From Margaritispora aquatica (taxonomy: Eukaryota > Ascomycota > Leotiomycetes > Helotiales > Discinellaceae): DNA of 64,000 nt. The DNA is taken from the NCBI GenBank assembly GCA_007644065.1, contig VJWN01000008.1, forward strand, positions 1,242,411-1,306,410, read 5' to 3'. Position 1 is the first letter of the stretch, and every line of letters begins with the position of its first letter. The notes under the pieces are model-generated. The model worked only from the letters and a program-made list of their open reading frames with translations, was not told the DNA's origin and made no database searches. The translations under genes and the position numbers were made by a program. Of the stretch, positions 12,118 to 23,350 are shown in pieces.

Positions 12118-15100
12118 CTAGGGTGGAACAACATCATTCGGATCCATCTCCAAAATCGGCTTCAAGGCCTTCATGGGAACCGGTTTTAAGGTGAACATAT
12201 CAACACCACTCTGGAAGGCATCTCGCTGGACTTCTGCTGAGGAGAAGCACTATTGTAGATGTCAGTGTCAATAATCCTTCAATTTGAAATTAAACACAAG
12301 CGAGAGAATTATAACACATCACGTATTCCAGAGAGTTTCATGTTACATACTGTCACTGCTACAATTCTGACCCTTGCAAGACAGTTTGCACGCTCAAATT
12401 GGCGAATCTCTTTGGTCGCTTGGATGCCATCCTTGATTGGCATCGAAATGTCTGTGGTAGTGTTAGATGCTTCCATATCGTGTTACAATGGGCACATTCT
12501 TACCCATGAAAATTACTTTGATGCTTGAAGGGGCAGCCATGTATTGATGCACAGCTTCGAGTCCGTTCGTTGCTGACTGGTGTCTTGCCTTTGCTTTCTT
12601 CATAAGATTTACCAAAATCTAAAATCGCGTTAGCAAGAACTTGCCGAGAGCCTTAGAGCAAACTTGCTTTCATATTTATCGGGTTGTCATCGACCTAAGT
12701 AAAGTGATTTATAATTAGCATCGAATCTTAAGCTGAAGGATTTCGCACTTCTTCATGGATGTTATGAAAATGCAAGTGGTCAGTGATGAACAATGTAATA
12801 AACAGCAGGGAAACGGCTAATCTCATTATATCTTCTGTTCAATGTGTGTGCTCCTCGTGCACAATGAAGTATAGCGAGTGCAAAGGTTTTACATAAATTG
12901 AAAGATAATAGGAAGCTTCCAGAGTCCAACAGGACTGGAAATGACAAAATCACTTACCAGAAGAACAATAGAGCGATCTTGAGGCTCAGATATCGCCGCA
13001 ACCACAGAATCCATGCCATCAGGAATTTCCTGTGGATCAACAGTCTGTAAAACCGGGTAAACAGCCGAGGGCGATCTTGAGTAACTAGGTCGTCCGAGTG
13101 AGACGTGTGTCAAGCCAGCGACCAATGAAGATGCCGGGTCTGGAGCAGGACTAGCAAGCTCGCCAGGCGTCATAATTAAGACCGAAGGACTACAAGCTAA
13201 GGTAGAAGCCTGGTCGAGTTCAGGAAATGCTGAGCGATATTCGAGGCATAAACCAACGATTCTTCCAAATTTATGGGGACCAAATGGCTGGGACAGGTAG
13301 TATATACCATTTCCAGTAGAGGGCCTGTTTCCTGATCGAAAGTCTTCGAATACGATCAATGGCTGTTGATGGTGCCATTCTGATAGATTGACTTGCGAAA
13401 ATGGCGTAATGAAAATGTCACCTTCTGCTTCCGCGAGTGTGCGACAGTGTTTGATTTCGAGCCCGAACCAATTACTGGCACATACACTGATAGATGACCG
13501 AATGGAGAGCATTCGTCTGGCATGGACGTTGAGAATACCAGTAGGAACTTCGTCAATATCGGGATAATAGTCGAATCCAATGAGGCATACTTTTGTTGTG
13601 TTAGCAGGCTCCGTTGAATAATCTTGGGTGATATGTGTCTAGCGTGGACTCCTGACACGAACAACATCGGAATAAAGTTGGGAAAGGGCAAAAAGAAGTA
13701 TACACACTACTAAGTCCTTTACACCACACTGCAATATCGCGTACTGAATCATTGGTCCCAGCGGCTGTCAAGTCTAGTATCTCTGAAAGCGTATGTTTGA
13801 GCGGTGCTTTGACTGTTATCCTTGTCCCATAATCGACTTCACTTTGAATGTCAATAGTTCCCTGAAGATCATCTACAAGTTGGCCTAACAAGGAGTTATG
13901 TCAGTCAAGGTTCTATCTACTAATCATGCTCTATGTAGAACCACCAAAGAAGGCAGCACTTACGAACGATACTCAAGCCAAGACCGGTGCCTACTGAGAG
14001 TGGATTGGCTTGTACAAACGGTATGTAAAGTCCATGCTTTAGGAACTCCTTGGTCATACCAATGCCCGAGTCTTCGATTTCTAGAATTATAGTGCCCTCT
14101 GGTTCGGATTGCAAAGTTTCACTTCTTAGACTGACTCGGATGAAACCTGCTTGAGTGTATTTCAACGCGTTTCCGCTAGGCACATGTTAGCACGGCTTTA
14201 AACTCCACCAAAATGCTAACACCAAAGGCAAGCATAACAAATTAAGCACTGAGAATGGGAAATTCTTCAAGGCGAAGGTTTTCACGGTCAGCTCCCAATA
14301 ATGCGAAGAGGAGCAAATAAGGAGATGAAAACCGACAATGCATTAGTAATGATTCTTTTCCACGCTCCTATCTGTGATTCGTAGAGCCAGGAGAATTGAT
14401 GCTCAATCTCTAAAATAACCATGACCTAAACAGAACCACCGTGTTAGCCTCCGCCATTAAATTGCATGCCAGGGAACTAGAGAGTATGTATGCAAGAGGA
14501 AGTTATCCTGGATAAATGACTAGAGGTTGTTGCTTCAATGAGCCTCGCTTGGTAGCTTACTTGAGGATTGGTACTAGGAGGAGTGACTCGTGTGGCTCGA
14601 TACATTTCTAGTTGCGAAGTTTTTTCTTGGGGATTTATGTTTGTTCGAAAGGAGAAGCCAGCATGTGTGCCCTCTACTACATTTTCGACGAGTTTAGAAA
14701 AGTCGTAAGAATCTTGCAATAGTTAGCACACTCTTCCAACAAATAATCATAGCACTGATGAAGGAGGTAACAATAGAGCTTATGGCCTGGGATTAACGAG
14801 ATGGATTGTATAGGCACTAACCAACCCTTCCTATATGCCAAAGCGTTAGCTGATTATGACACATTCCAAAGTTGTTGTTATTGGACAACGATATTCAGGC
14901 CTCAAGTACAACAGAGAATATACATACCAGCATGACTTGTTGTCCCTTGCCATGCTTTGTGACGACCTCCAGGAGTAAGAAGCTTCTGGTCGTTTCGGAC
15001 ATTTTTAGAGTAATCAAGTCTAAATAACGTTAATAGAGTTCTTTACAGTGTAAAGTGGTGAGTCCAACATATGATCCATAGTGTCCATCAAGACATCCCC

Positions 15101-17795
15101 GCAGATGATTATAGTGCGTATGTCATCTTGTGCAATGTGTGATACCGAGTCGGCAAGAGAATCGATCGAAGCAAGGATGCCATGCATCGGCGTTCTGAGT
15201 TCGTGGCTGATAATATTCCATTAGCAATCTTTTACCAACTTCGTCAAGGTATCAGAAATTACCTCACTGAACTAATGAAGTTTGATTTTTCTCGATCGGC
15301 ATTCAGCATGTCGATCTTTGACTTCTCGGCCATTACGCAGCTGCCAAATGCGCCTAGAAACATGAGCTCTTCATGCTGCAGGACCCTGATAGGATCTAGA
15401 GACCATGCAAGTGAACCTGCATACCACTTCTCTAATCAGTAAATCTATTCCAGAGCAGAGGCTCGCTTAACACAATGATGAAGAATTTCGGACTCGCTAA
15501 TTCAAGTGATCCCTTTACACAACATCCAATCCAAGCTTTACATTATAAATAAATCACTCTCACCTGGTCTCGATGAGGATCCCAAAGAGGAAAGAAAGCT
15601 ATCGACCGTGGATAGTGGCATATCTCAAGAAGTTGGTATGCTTCTAGGAGGTCTTTCTCTTTCTCAAACTTAGCCTGCTCCTTCTGACTTTTGAAGGGAG
15701 TTTTTCCTGCCTTATGTGTTTTGCTGTCGGTCGTAATTGTTTGGAGAAGCTTGCCATATTCATCAAATTGAAATACTCTCCCACGAGGATACTTTTGAAG
15801 CAACCCGTTTAGTGTTGACTGGGGGATTTCTACCTGCAGGGTACTCGGGAATGAAGCACCAGAGCGAGCCCTGGATTCTAAAGAGAATCCGAGGAGATCA
15901 CAGGACCGTCCTTCGTTACTTTGATTAGTCGATGAAATCCTAGTTTGAACGGTCACATTCGCCGTTTTTCGCCCTTGCCTTCTTTTGGCCTTGGTTTCTT
16001 GCATTTCTGCATCTAGGAAAAGCACACCGTCAAAATCAGCAGCTTGTCTTACCCAGTGACTTGCTCTAGAAAAGAGAGTTTTTATGGCAAAGGCTTTATC
16101 CTCCTCAGGCAGAACTGGAGACTCGGACTCGGCCGAGTGAGTCTCCAAACCCGAACCAAACATTGAGCTAGTGGTGTCCTCGATCGAAAAATAGCCGAGG
16201 CCTTCTTGCTCGTTTTTGTGGACAGAGCCGACTACGTCTGTTGGACTTCCAGAGGTTGGAACTCCGGTTGCTGTAGCAGAGACTCCCAGGTGACCCTCAT
16301 CTTTCAGCTCACTTAAGGTATCTGAGATGTCTCGGAAGAAATTCGTTGTCGCCGTGTCTGCCGTGTTTATCATAGAGAAGGGCGATTGTGTGGAAATGGT
16401 GGTTGCAAATCCAGTATCCGGTTCAGGGCTAGCCTGTATTTGCTCTGGCAAGTTTTGCAGTTGGTTATCAAAAGCATCCTGCCAAAGATGCTTCACTGCC
16501 TTCCCGTCAACAAAGCGACCTAGACCTTTGATCATATTGTGAGATCTCTCCAGACGATCCTGAATCTGCACAAGCTGAAGATGATCCACAATGACGGATG
16601 CAATATCTCGCATTTTCTCAATCTCATCCTTGGTCATGCTCACGCGTGTCCCAGAGTCTGTTACGCTATACATGCCGATTACTTGACCATCTTGAGTGCG
16701 TAGGGGAACTCCAGCATAAAATCGCAGGTATGGCCAACTAGCAATTGCTGGCCTTGACTTATATTCGTCAACTTGGGTCATGTCGCCTACGAAATACACA
16801 TCTTGTTCTTCTGGAAGCAAGTGGTGCAATGCAGAAGGATCAATCTGGCTCCCTGTGAAAGTACGAATTGCAAGAGGACAAGCTCCAAAGGACAATCCAA
16901 GCTTAGCGGCTCCCACTATAACCACAAAAACTCAAGTCAGTTACTTCTTTCGCGAACAACAAAAAGGACAGATATCTGAACAAACATGGACAAAGCAGCG
17001 GGCTACTGTTGATTAGGCATTTACTCAAACACTCGATTTGACTAGGTAAATCACGATCTCCAAGATTCTCAGAACTTGACCATATCAATCTTTTCTGACT
17101 GTACGCCTAGCCGGATTTAAGATCTTTGCTCCACTAGGACAAATTGCTTCAGCTTGTAGATTGATAACAATAGAGGAAATGATGAATAGTTACAGGCAAT
17201 ATTTTCTCCAGGGTGGCATTTCGATGAGTCCTGTAGAGATACAGATGGAGTAGCCTCGGCTAGGATGTATTGGGATTTGGAATCGACCAACGTGATGAAG
17301 CTCCTTTGGGTATGGCAATGCAGAGTACCAAGTCTGATTGTCATTAAGGTGAGTAAGTGAAAGGATTCTTGGACACTCACTGCGCTAAAGCTACCAGAGT
17401 TGGGCTATTGACGGATCAGTACATGTTTTAGAAACAATGTTCGTGAAAGGAAGTGTCAGATAAATCCTTCACACTCAGCGTAACAGTAAGAATAAAGAAG
17501 GGTATTCGAACTCATCTCTCAAACGGACGGCATTAGGAGGCAATTCCGTTTTAGATTTCGTGCTTGGAGCATTAATTTCTCGACCTCCATCAAGCGATGG
17601 TGTGTAGGAAGATTCATCGGGCTCGAGTGCCTCAGGCAGAGCATAATATCTGATCGTTAAACTGTCAGAGCAATATACTATGACCACAAGCACCAAGTAA
17701 ACATACCGAACTAGATTGGCGACGATTGCATCTATTTGTAGGTCATGTGGACTCAATGGACGAGTAGCCTCATCCACATGATCTGGCTCGGCCAT
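12118..17795 (-). CDS. Hybrid sensor histidine kinase (GAF-HisKA-HATPase-REC)
   Basis: This is a cytosolic hybrid histidine kinase of about 1,267 residues that should feed a phosphorelay through Ypd1-like transfer proteins. I read 17 exons: 17707-17795, 17485-17649, 17381-17404, 17194-17333, 15564-16915, 15263-15429, 15069-15206, 14928-15019, 14561-14712, 14337-14425, 13964-14175, 13708-13884, 12958-13589, 12668-12694, 12504-12618, 12351-12451 and 12118-12249; phase closes throughout. A GAF-like sensor lies at about 95-260. The H-box SHELRTPMHG carries His647, the N-box is AFGNALKYTQ, and the G-boxes are DSGIGM and GTGLGLSIV. The receiver has acidic pair Asp1145/1146, phospho-acceptor Asp1191 and Lys1246. 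No membrane segment is evident. The upstream in-frame TTG at 17849 is not a fungal start, so ATG 17795 is used. Some donors (GTTACG, GTTGGA, GTCGGT) are weak. The ligand and the fungal HHK class are not assigned. Confidence 0.9.
12668..12694 (-). other. 27-nt microexon encoding the receiver acidic pocket
   Basis: Exactly nine codons encode VDDNPINMK, the signature that supplies the Mg-binding acidic pair. The upstream intron (12695-12957, 263 nt) is GT-AG. The downstream one (12619-12667, 49 nt) starts GCAAGT and ends GCTAACGCGATTTTAG, so it is GC-AG with a perfect branch site. Skipping this exon would keep the frame and delete the acidic pocket. Confidence 0.85.
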
Positions 17796-19209
17796 GGAAT
17801 GCCTCGGACGCGGCTTGCACGAAGCAGATTCTGGAGCTCGTGGGTGCAACCCTAACCCTTACAACAAGAGAGATACGAATAAAATAGAAGAATGTTATAA
17901 ATATACACGAGGATACCGAGGATGAGGTCGGGGGCGGGTTCTGTTCTGGGATTGCATTCGAGGCGTATGAATGGAATGGAAACTCTCAGGATCGCACAAT
18001 CTCACGGGCTTAAGTCCACAACAGATGTTGTTGCAAAGTGAAGTGGCGAACACCTGCATGGTGGATTGACGGATTGGTGGATCGATCGATGGTTGATTTA
18101 GATGACAAATCATGAAGGAATGCAAATGGCCGGGGTTTTTGAGATGGCATTTCCTCATGTGGAGGGGTTAAATCCCTGATAAACCTCTCATGTGAAAATA
18201 AAAGCTAGTGGACCCCTGAATACAAGGATTAAATCAAGATGAGGTCATATTTTGTGCCTCGCACTCCACTAAAAGGTCCTTACCAACCAATTGTGACGTG
18301 GTAAAAACTGCTTTCATGAAGGGAAGTCTCGACTCGTCCCGACGCCATCAAATAGCCGACTAAACTCTAAACTGGTTTAGCTGAACAGATGATTTATCTA
18401 GGTATATCTGTTAGGTATACTTATAACTATCTAAGTGTTTAGTAGAATCTTACTTTAGAATAATACTAATAGCAGATGAGCTTTAAATATGATCGAAGCT
18501 TGCCTGAATTCGTCTTGCAATTGGGCATATTGATGAGACCAAAGTATATAATTATACCACAACGACACTTGAAAATCGTCTTAAGGTTTTATTATTTACT
18601 TTTGTATATATGGAAATTACACGGTATGAGTGCATGTACTTCTAGTCTACATTGATCACGAGTTGGATAATTGTCATTTGAATTCCCGCTTCGCCAACGG
18701 CAAATTTAGGTTGGTTCGAATGTTGTGAGAGAACAACTACGTGCTGATCGATATTTCAAATAATGAAGAGATGATTTAGAAGCGTCATGCGTCGTACTTC
18801 ATCATCCGAGATCGTATATCTCAGCTACATAACGAATATTGTGAGCACGTCGAGAACTAATATCTTTGTAGTCAATCGGATAGAGCATCGCAAACATTCA
18901 AGATCAGCGCCCACCCGCTATCCGCTCGATAAGTGCCTTAGAGAAGATCTGATTTAAAACTCTAATCTGTAAAGGGGGGTCAGAAGTATTCTGCAGTGAC
19001 ATCTTGAGACTGTGTGGTTCGGTTTCATAGCAATATTCGCTGAATTAGGAAACCACCTTGTCCCGTAGCACGTAAGCGAATCTCCAGACCACCAGTTTCG
19101 TGAACAGGGTTCATTGTCAGTTAATACATAAGTCGGGAGATATCTCAAAACCGATTCCATCTTCAGAAAATACAGCGGCGCTGGTCCCAAATTCAGTGCA
19201 CTGAAAGCC
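17796..19209. other. Intergenic, AT-rich, with stress-like motifs
   Basis: This is the divergent upstream region of the histidine kinase (-) and the aldo/keto reductase (+). GAGGGGTTAAATCCCTGAT lies at 18162-18180 and CCCCTGAAT at 18213-18221, both resembling CCCCT/AGGGG stress elements. A telomere-like CAACCCTAACCC is at 17847-17858, within the presumed kinase leader. The stretch 18360-18620 is AT-rich with many TA-rich words, as in decayed or RIP-affected DNA, but no element ends can be defined. Confidence 0.5.
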
Positions 19210-20382
19210 ATGTCTACTCTAGCAGGAAAACCAATCACCGAGAATGGGTTTGGTTTGATGAGTAAGTATGACAATCAAGTTCCATCCGAAATATCTGACA
19301 GAGACACAGGACTTACTTGGGAGGCATACCCTATCACAGACGATATTGCTTTCGCTATCTTGAAAGCCGCGCTCGCCTGTGGCGCAAATGTTTGGAACGG
19401 TGCAGATTTCTATGGAACTGCTGAAGCGAACACACTTCATCTAATGAATCGTTATTTCACCAAATATCCCGAAGATGCCAACAAGGTAGTACTCTGTATC
19501 AAGAGTGGTGTCGTGAGCATGATGCCTCCGAAAATCGATGGCTCTCCCGAGTACCTGCGCGGAAGAGTCAATGAATGTAACAAGATCCTCGATGGAAAGA
19601 AGACCATTGATGTCTTCGGATGTGCAAGGGTGGATCCGAACACACCCATTGAAACCACGATTGGAGCACTGCATGAACTTGTCAAGGAAGAGAAGATTGG
19701 AGGCATCCAGTTGTCTGAGGTTAGAGCAGAGACTATTAAGCAAGCTGCCAAAGTGACCAAGATAGACATGGTTGAAGCAGAGGTTTCGCTTTGGGCAGCC
19801 GACATCTTCGTCAACGATGTTGCCAAAGTTTGTGGTGAGCTTGGCATTGTGATCTCAGCCCATACTCCTTTGGGAGCAGGAATGCTCACTGGCAAATTCA
19901 AAAAGCCAGATGATATGCCATTGAAAGATCATCACAGATTCTTCCCTCGATTTCAGGCCGACAATTTTGACAAAAATGTCCAGCTGGTAAGTGCCCTCAC
20001 ACCATGGTTCATCTCCCATGACCTTGTACATGTCACTGAGGACCACTCACAAAATCTTGCATCTCCCTCACTTGATTCCCAAAATATTGCGTCGGCTAAC
20101 ATCAGCGTTCTTGCAAAGGTCATCGAACTTGAGAAACTAGCTACAGCAAAAGGATGTACAACGGCTCAGCTTGCACTGTCTTGGATCAAATCATTCAACG
20201 GACAGACTGAAATGCCATTCATTCTTCCGGTTACCGGCGCAAGCTCTAGCGACAGAGTCTATGAGAATTGCAAAAATATTGATTTGGATGAAAGAGATTT
20301 GGACAAGATCAAGGAGATTTTAGCTGCATTTCCTGTGGCTGGAGGACGGTATCCTGAAGCTATAAAGCTGGCAGAATACTGA
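19210..20382 (+). CDS. Aldo/keto reductase (pyridoxal reductase-like)
   Basis: This is an NADPH-dependent aldo/keto reductase of 330 residues. Exons are 19210-19261, 19310-19986 and 20119-20382. Both introns (48 and 132 nt) are multiples of three, so unspliced reading gives a false 390-residue protein. Splicing restores the family strings GFGLMRLTW and NVQLVIELEKLATAKGC. The first catalytic pair is in NGADFYGT (Asp, Tyr), the lysine in VVLCIKSGV, and the usual histidine position is replaced by the ARVDPN segment typical of the pyridoxal-reductase/YakC-like branch. The C-terminal LPVTGASSSDRVYENCKNI is the cofactor-binding end of the barrel. The substrate is unknown; pyridoxal is an inference from similarity. 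A Zn2Cys6 factor follows in the same direction 417 bp downstream. Confidence 0.92.
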   Translation: MSTLAGKPITENGFGLMSKYDNQVPSEISDRDTGLTWEAYPITDDIAFAILKAALACGANVWNGADFYGTAEANTLHLMNRYFTKYPEDANKVVLCIKSGVVSMMPPKIDGSPEYLRGRVNECNKILDGKKTIDVFGCARVDPNTPIETTIGALHELVKEEKIGGIQLSEVRAETIKQAAKVTKIDMVEAEVSLWAADIFVNDVAKVCGELGIVISAHTPLGAGMLTGKFKKPDDMPLKDHHRFFPRFQADNFDKNVQLVSALTPWFISHDLVHVTEDHSQNLASPSLDSQNIASANISVLAKVIELEKLATAKGCTTAQLALSWIKSFNGQTEMPFILPVTGASSSDRVYENCKNIDLDERDLDKIKEILAAFPVAGGRYPEAIKLAEY

Positions 20383-20799
20383 TCTAGTTACCGCCCTGCT
20401 TGTTCGTAAGTTATGGATGATATGAATCAGTATGGAATGACTGGTGCAGAGGGTTTTCATAGCCCTGTGCTTATGAACGAGAGAATGCTTACTTGAGATG
20501 ACAGGAGGGGTTGTCGACCAGCTGCTTTCCTATTGTAGACTAGCTTTACTTCGGCTAATTATCGGCTACTCAAATGCATCAATCCGGGCCTTCACAATCT
20601 CCTCCGTTGCTCAACTTGCTACCTGTGCCTTAAAGCTTAAGACCGTCTTACTAGATATCTCGGTGAACGTTCCATGACATGAATACTCTTCGTCATGCTG
20701 TTCAATATTTTGCCCTCCTTCTTACTTCATTCCAATTTACGTAGCTTTGTTCTGGAACATTGGATACACCAAACTTTACATCTATAATCTCGAAGCATA
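20383..20799. other. Short intergenic promoter region
   Basis: No gene is visible between the reductase stop and the transcription factor start. It serves as the terminator of the former and the promoter of the latter. Confidence 0.5.
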
Positions 20800-21872
20800 A
20801 TGGTCTACTGTGGAAAACCGTCCAAAGCCTGTCGACAGTGTCGAAATCGCAACATCAAGGTATTCGAAATTTTCATTTGCATTAGAATCAAACACTAAAC
20901 CAGATGTAGTGTGATAGAAAGAAGAAGACCTGTGGGCAATGCAGACGTGCTCAACTCATCTGCCCTGGATATCACAATCCCGCAAACCTCGTGTTTAGAG
21001 ATGAGACGCAAACTGTCCTGAAGAAGGTGCATCGTAGCGAGTCCTCAAGCATCCCGGGAATCGTATGGGAACCTCTTGAAGTACGTGCAAAGGCTCTCTT
21101 CATATCTCATCACGTTCTCGGGGATGCTCCGATCCTGGTATACATGCCATTCTTTTTCACAGCAAGCCCACTGCCTGTGCATGTAGAGTTTTTCGAGTCG
21201 ACCCTGAGGGCTGTTAGTCTTGCATACATGGCGAACGAGACCCACTCTCATGATATCCGATTGAAAGCAATGAGAAGATACAGCTCAGCATTACGACTGA
21301 CTCAGCAATCTTTGCGGGTGCCAGAAGTAGCTGCTCACAACTTGACGATACTCACGACTCTCCTACTTGATCACTTCGAGTGTTTGACATCGAAGGAGCA
21401 TGGGCAGACCAAAAATTACTCCAGCAGCCATCTCAACGGTGCTCTCGCCATTGCAAAATTTAAGGGCTATGAACGGTTTCAAGATCCTCTGAGTAAAGCA
21501 ATTTTCATGCATCTCAGTTCGAGCATTCTTGCTGACTGCCTCAGACGTGAGGTGGAGGTACCGGTAGAGTTTCTCCTTCTCCAATCTCAAATCAAGCAGT
21601 TTGCCGATGTCACTCAGCCTGAGTGGCAGGTCTTAGAGCTAATGGTTCGAGTTGCCAAAATTCGATCTGGCGAGAGGTCAACCCCAAACGCAGAATTCGA
21701 CCCAGCTTCCGAATTACAAAACGCCAGAATGGACTTGGAGTTGATATCTCAATCGATAAAAATCGGGGTGCCTTCCATTGCATTGGACGAGAGGACTATT
21801 CAAAACACAGCACGCCTGAATAAGGATATGGAGTTTCTCAGATTGATCTTGAACAAGGACCTTGGTTCTTGA
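20800..21872 (+). CDS. Zn2Cys6 binuclear cluster transcription factor (short)
   Basis: This is a fungal-specific nuclear DNA-binding regulator of 340 residues. Exon 1 (20800-20859) encodes the first half of the zinc cluster and exon 2 (20910-21872) the rest; the intron falls between Lys20 and Cys21. Cysteines 11, 14, 21, 28, 31 and 38 form the binuclear cluster, followed by PGYHNPANLVF, typical of this family. The remainder is helical and resembles the weakly conserved fungal transcription-factor middle region, but it is much shorter than the 500-900 residues common in the family. Taking only the long open frame from 20991 would lose the DNA-binding domain. Regulation of the adjacent reductase is possible from proximity alone. 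Targets are unknown. Confidence 0.9.
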
Positions 21873-23186
21873 AGAGAGCTACTGTTCTAATCACTACAAT
21901 TTGCCGAATTGACTACTGAGGTCATTTGATTGTATGTTTGCATGGAGCCTGAAATCAGTTGTTAGGACATCGCCCAGCCAGTAATATTGAAATGTTTACA
22001 GCGACAGTTCTGTAATTTTAGCAAGCCACTACTACCGAAGAGACCTTGATACAATAATGACAGGCCGGTATAGGGCACTGTTAGTATCTAGACTACTGCA
22101 CGATTGTAAAAGATTGTTGGTAATTGTTAGCTGAATTTGGCATGCTGGAAGTAAGATGCCAAATCAGGGCTTCTAAACCCCATATCAATCGCTTTCTCAA
22201 AAGATTTGCACTTTTTTCCCTTCTCGTTTCGAAGAAATATGCTGCCCAGTGTCCCTTCAGACCTCCGAGGTTCCGGTGTCATCGGCTCCGTGAGTCGTCT
22301 GCTTTGGGAAGTTGCAAAAATCAAGAGCCGCATAAAATGCGGGGAAGCTATAATACGACCTTATCTGGGGTTTTGACGGAGTGTTGAGGTCGTATTGGGC
22401 ATATTGAGATTCCTTTCGTCCCTAGATTTGTTTAAGCATACATTTTAGCCTATTCGGCATTGCAGGACCCTTGGCGAATACGGCTTGGCTGATATTTTGT
22501 CAGATCTTATACATCTTTTGAAGTTTGGTATTGTAACCCTGTATATTACAGGCTATTTGTATTCATTGCCTTTGCGTTGCAATGTCACTAGTTGATGGCG
22601 TTGCGCCTCCAAGAGAAAGGATTGTGGCCAAGCGCGATTTTGACCGATGAGCGCAACAAATCCATCACCTAGTAGGTTATGAATTTTATCGATGCCACAA
22701 TGAATCGCCTTGCTCTTTTCAGATCTACACCTGCGAATTTCTGCCAAAAATTAGCTAGCAATCTCATCAGAGAAAGTTAGCTATGTGCAACACTGTGTAC
22801 GGCAGTTGAATAGCAGATACGTTAAGCGAGAGTTTCCATTCTCAAAACATGCTCACCCAGTTTAGATCAATAACAAATGCTATACTGCATCGAATTTTGA
22901 TCCTTGATTTCGAGTCATGAACTCTGCGTAATTTCTATTCAGCCTACTTTCAATTGCAACTTCGGTTTACCGGTCGTGAGATGATACGTCCACGATTCCT
23001 GAATACTGCGGTACATTGAACAAGTTGAGGATTGAACGAATCACCCGTACTTCGTATTGCAGGTGGATCGATGGGAGACGCTTTCTACTTGTTGCAGTAA
23101 TTTCCGGGACCGAAATCTGGCTTGCGAAGGTACTCAGTGACCCCCTGCACTTTCAATCTAAATCGCTGAAACAAGAGTCCTTCACG

Positions 23187-23192
23187 GCTAAT
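23187..23192 (+). promoter_or_regulatory. Candidate XlnR/XYR1 site
   Basis: GGCTAA lies 159 bp upstream of the xylanase ATG. This hexamer is the known core bound by the xylanase regulator XlnR/XYR1 in filamentous fungi. A single hexamer can occur by chance. Confidence 0.45.
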
Positions 23193-23319
23193 TGCATAAC
23201 ATGCAGCTGACCGCAATTTTTTTGAACAAGATCTCGTTTATTTATTTAAGCATAAGTACAGTCCTGGAGAAAGCTTCTGCCATCGGTCTATCCATCTTCA
23301 CTTCGTTAACGGTATTTTG

Positions 23320-23329
23320 TATATATTTT
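23320..23329 (+). promoter_or_regulatory. TATA box of the xylanase gene
   Basis: TATATATTTT lies about 30 bp before the start codon, inside a pyrimidine-rich stretch. Its distance to the ATG implies a very short leader if it is the functional TATA. Confidence 0.4.
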
Positions 23330-23350
23330 CTCTTCTCTCAACATTTGAAA

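Larger units (their letters stand above)
21873..23350. other. Intergenic region upstream of the xylanase
   Basis: About 1.5 kb without a supportable gene. The distal part gives only chance open frames (22124-22387 and others). The proximal 200 bp are the xylanase promoter, described separately. Confidence 0.5.

Noticed and set aside
17475..17849. Kinase start at 17849
   Set aside because: The codon is TTG; the first in-frame ATG is 17795.
18700..18730. tRNA B-box-like GGTTCGAAT
   Set aside because: No matching A-box or cloverleaf could be folded around it.
22124..22387. Possible small gene upstream of the xylanase
   Set aside because: Short, unrecognised and overlapped by an equal frame on the other strand.
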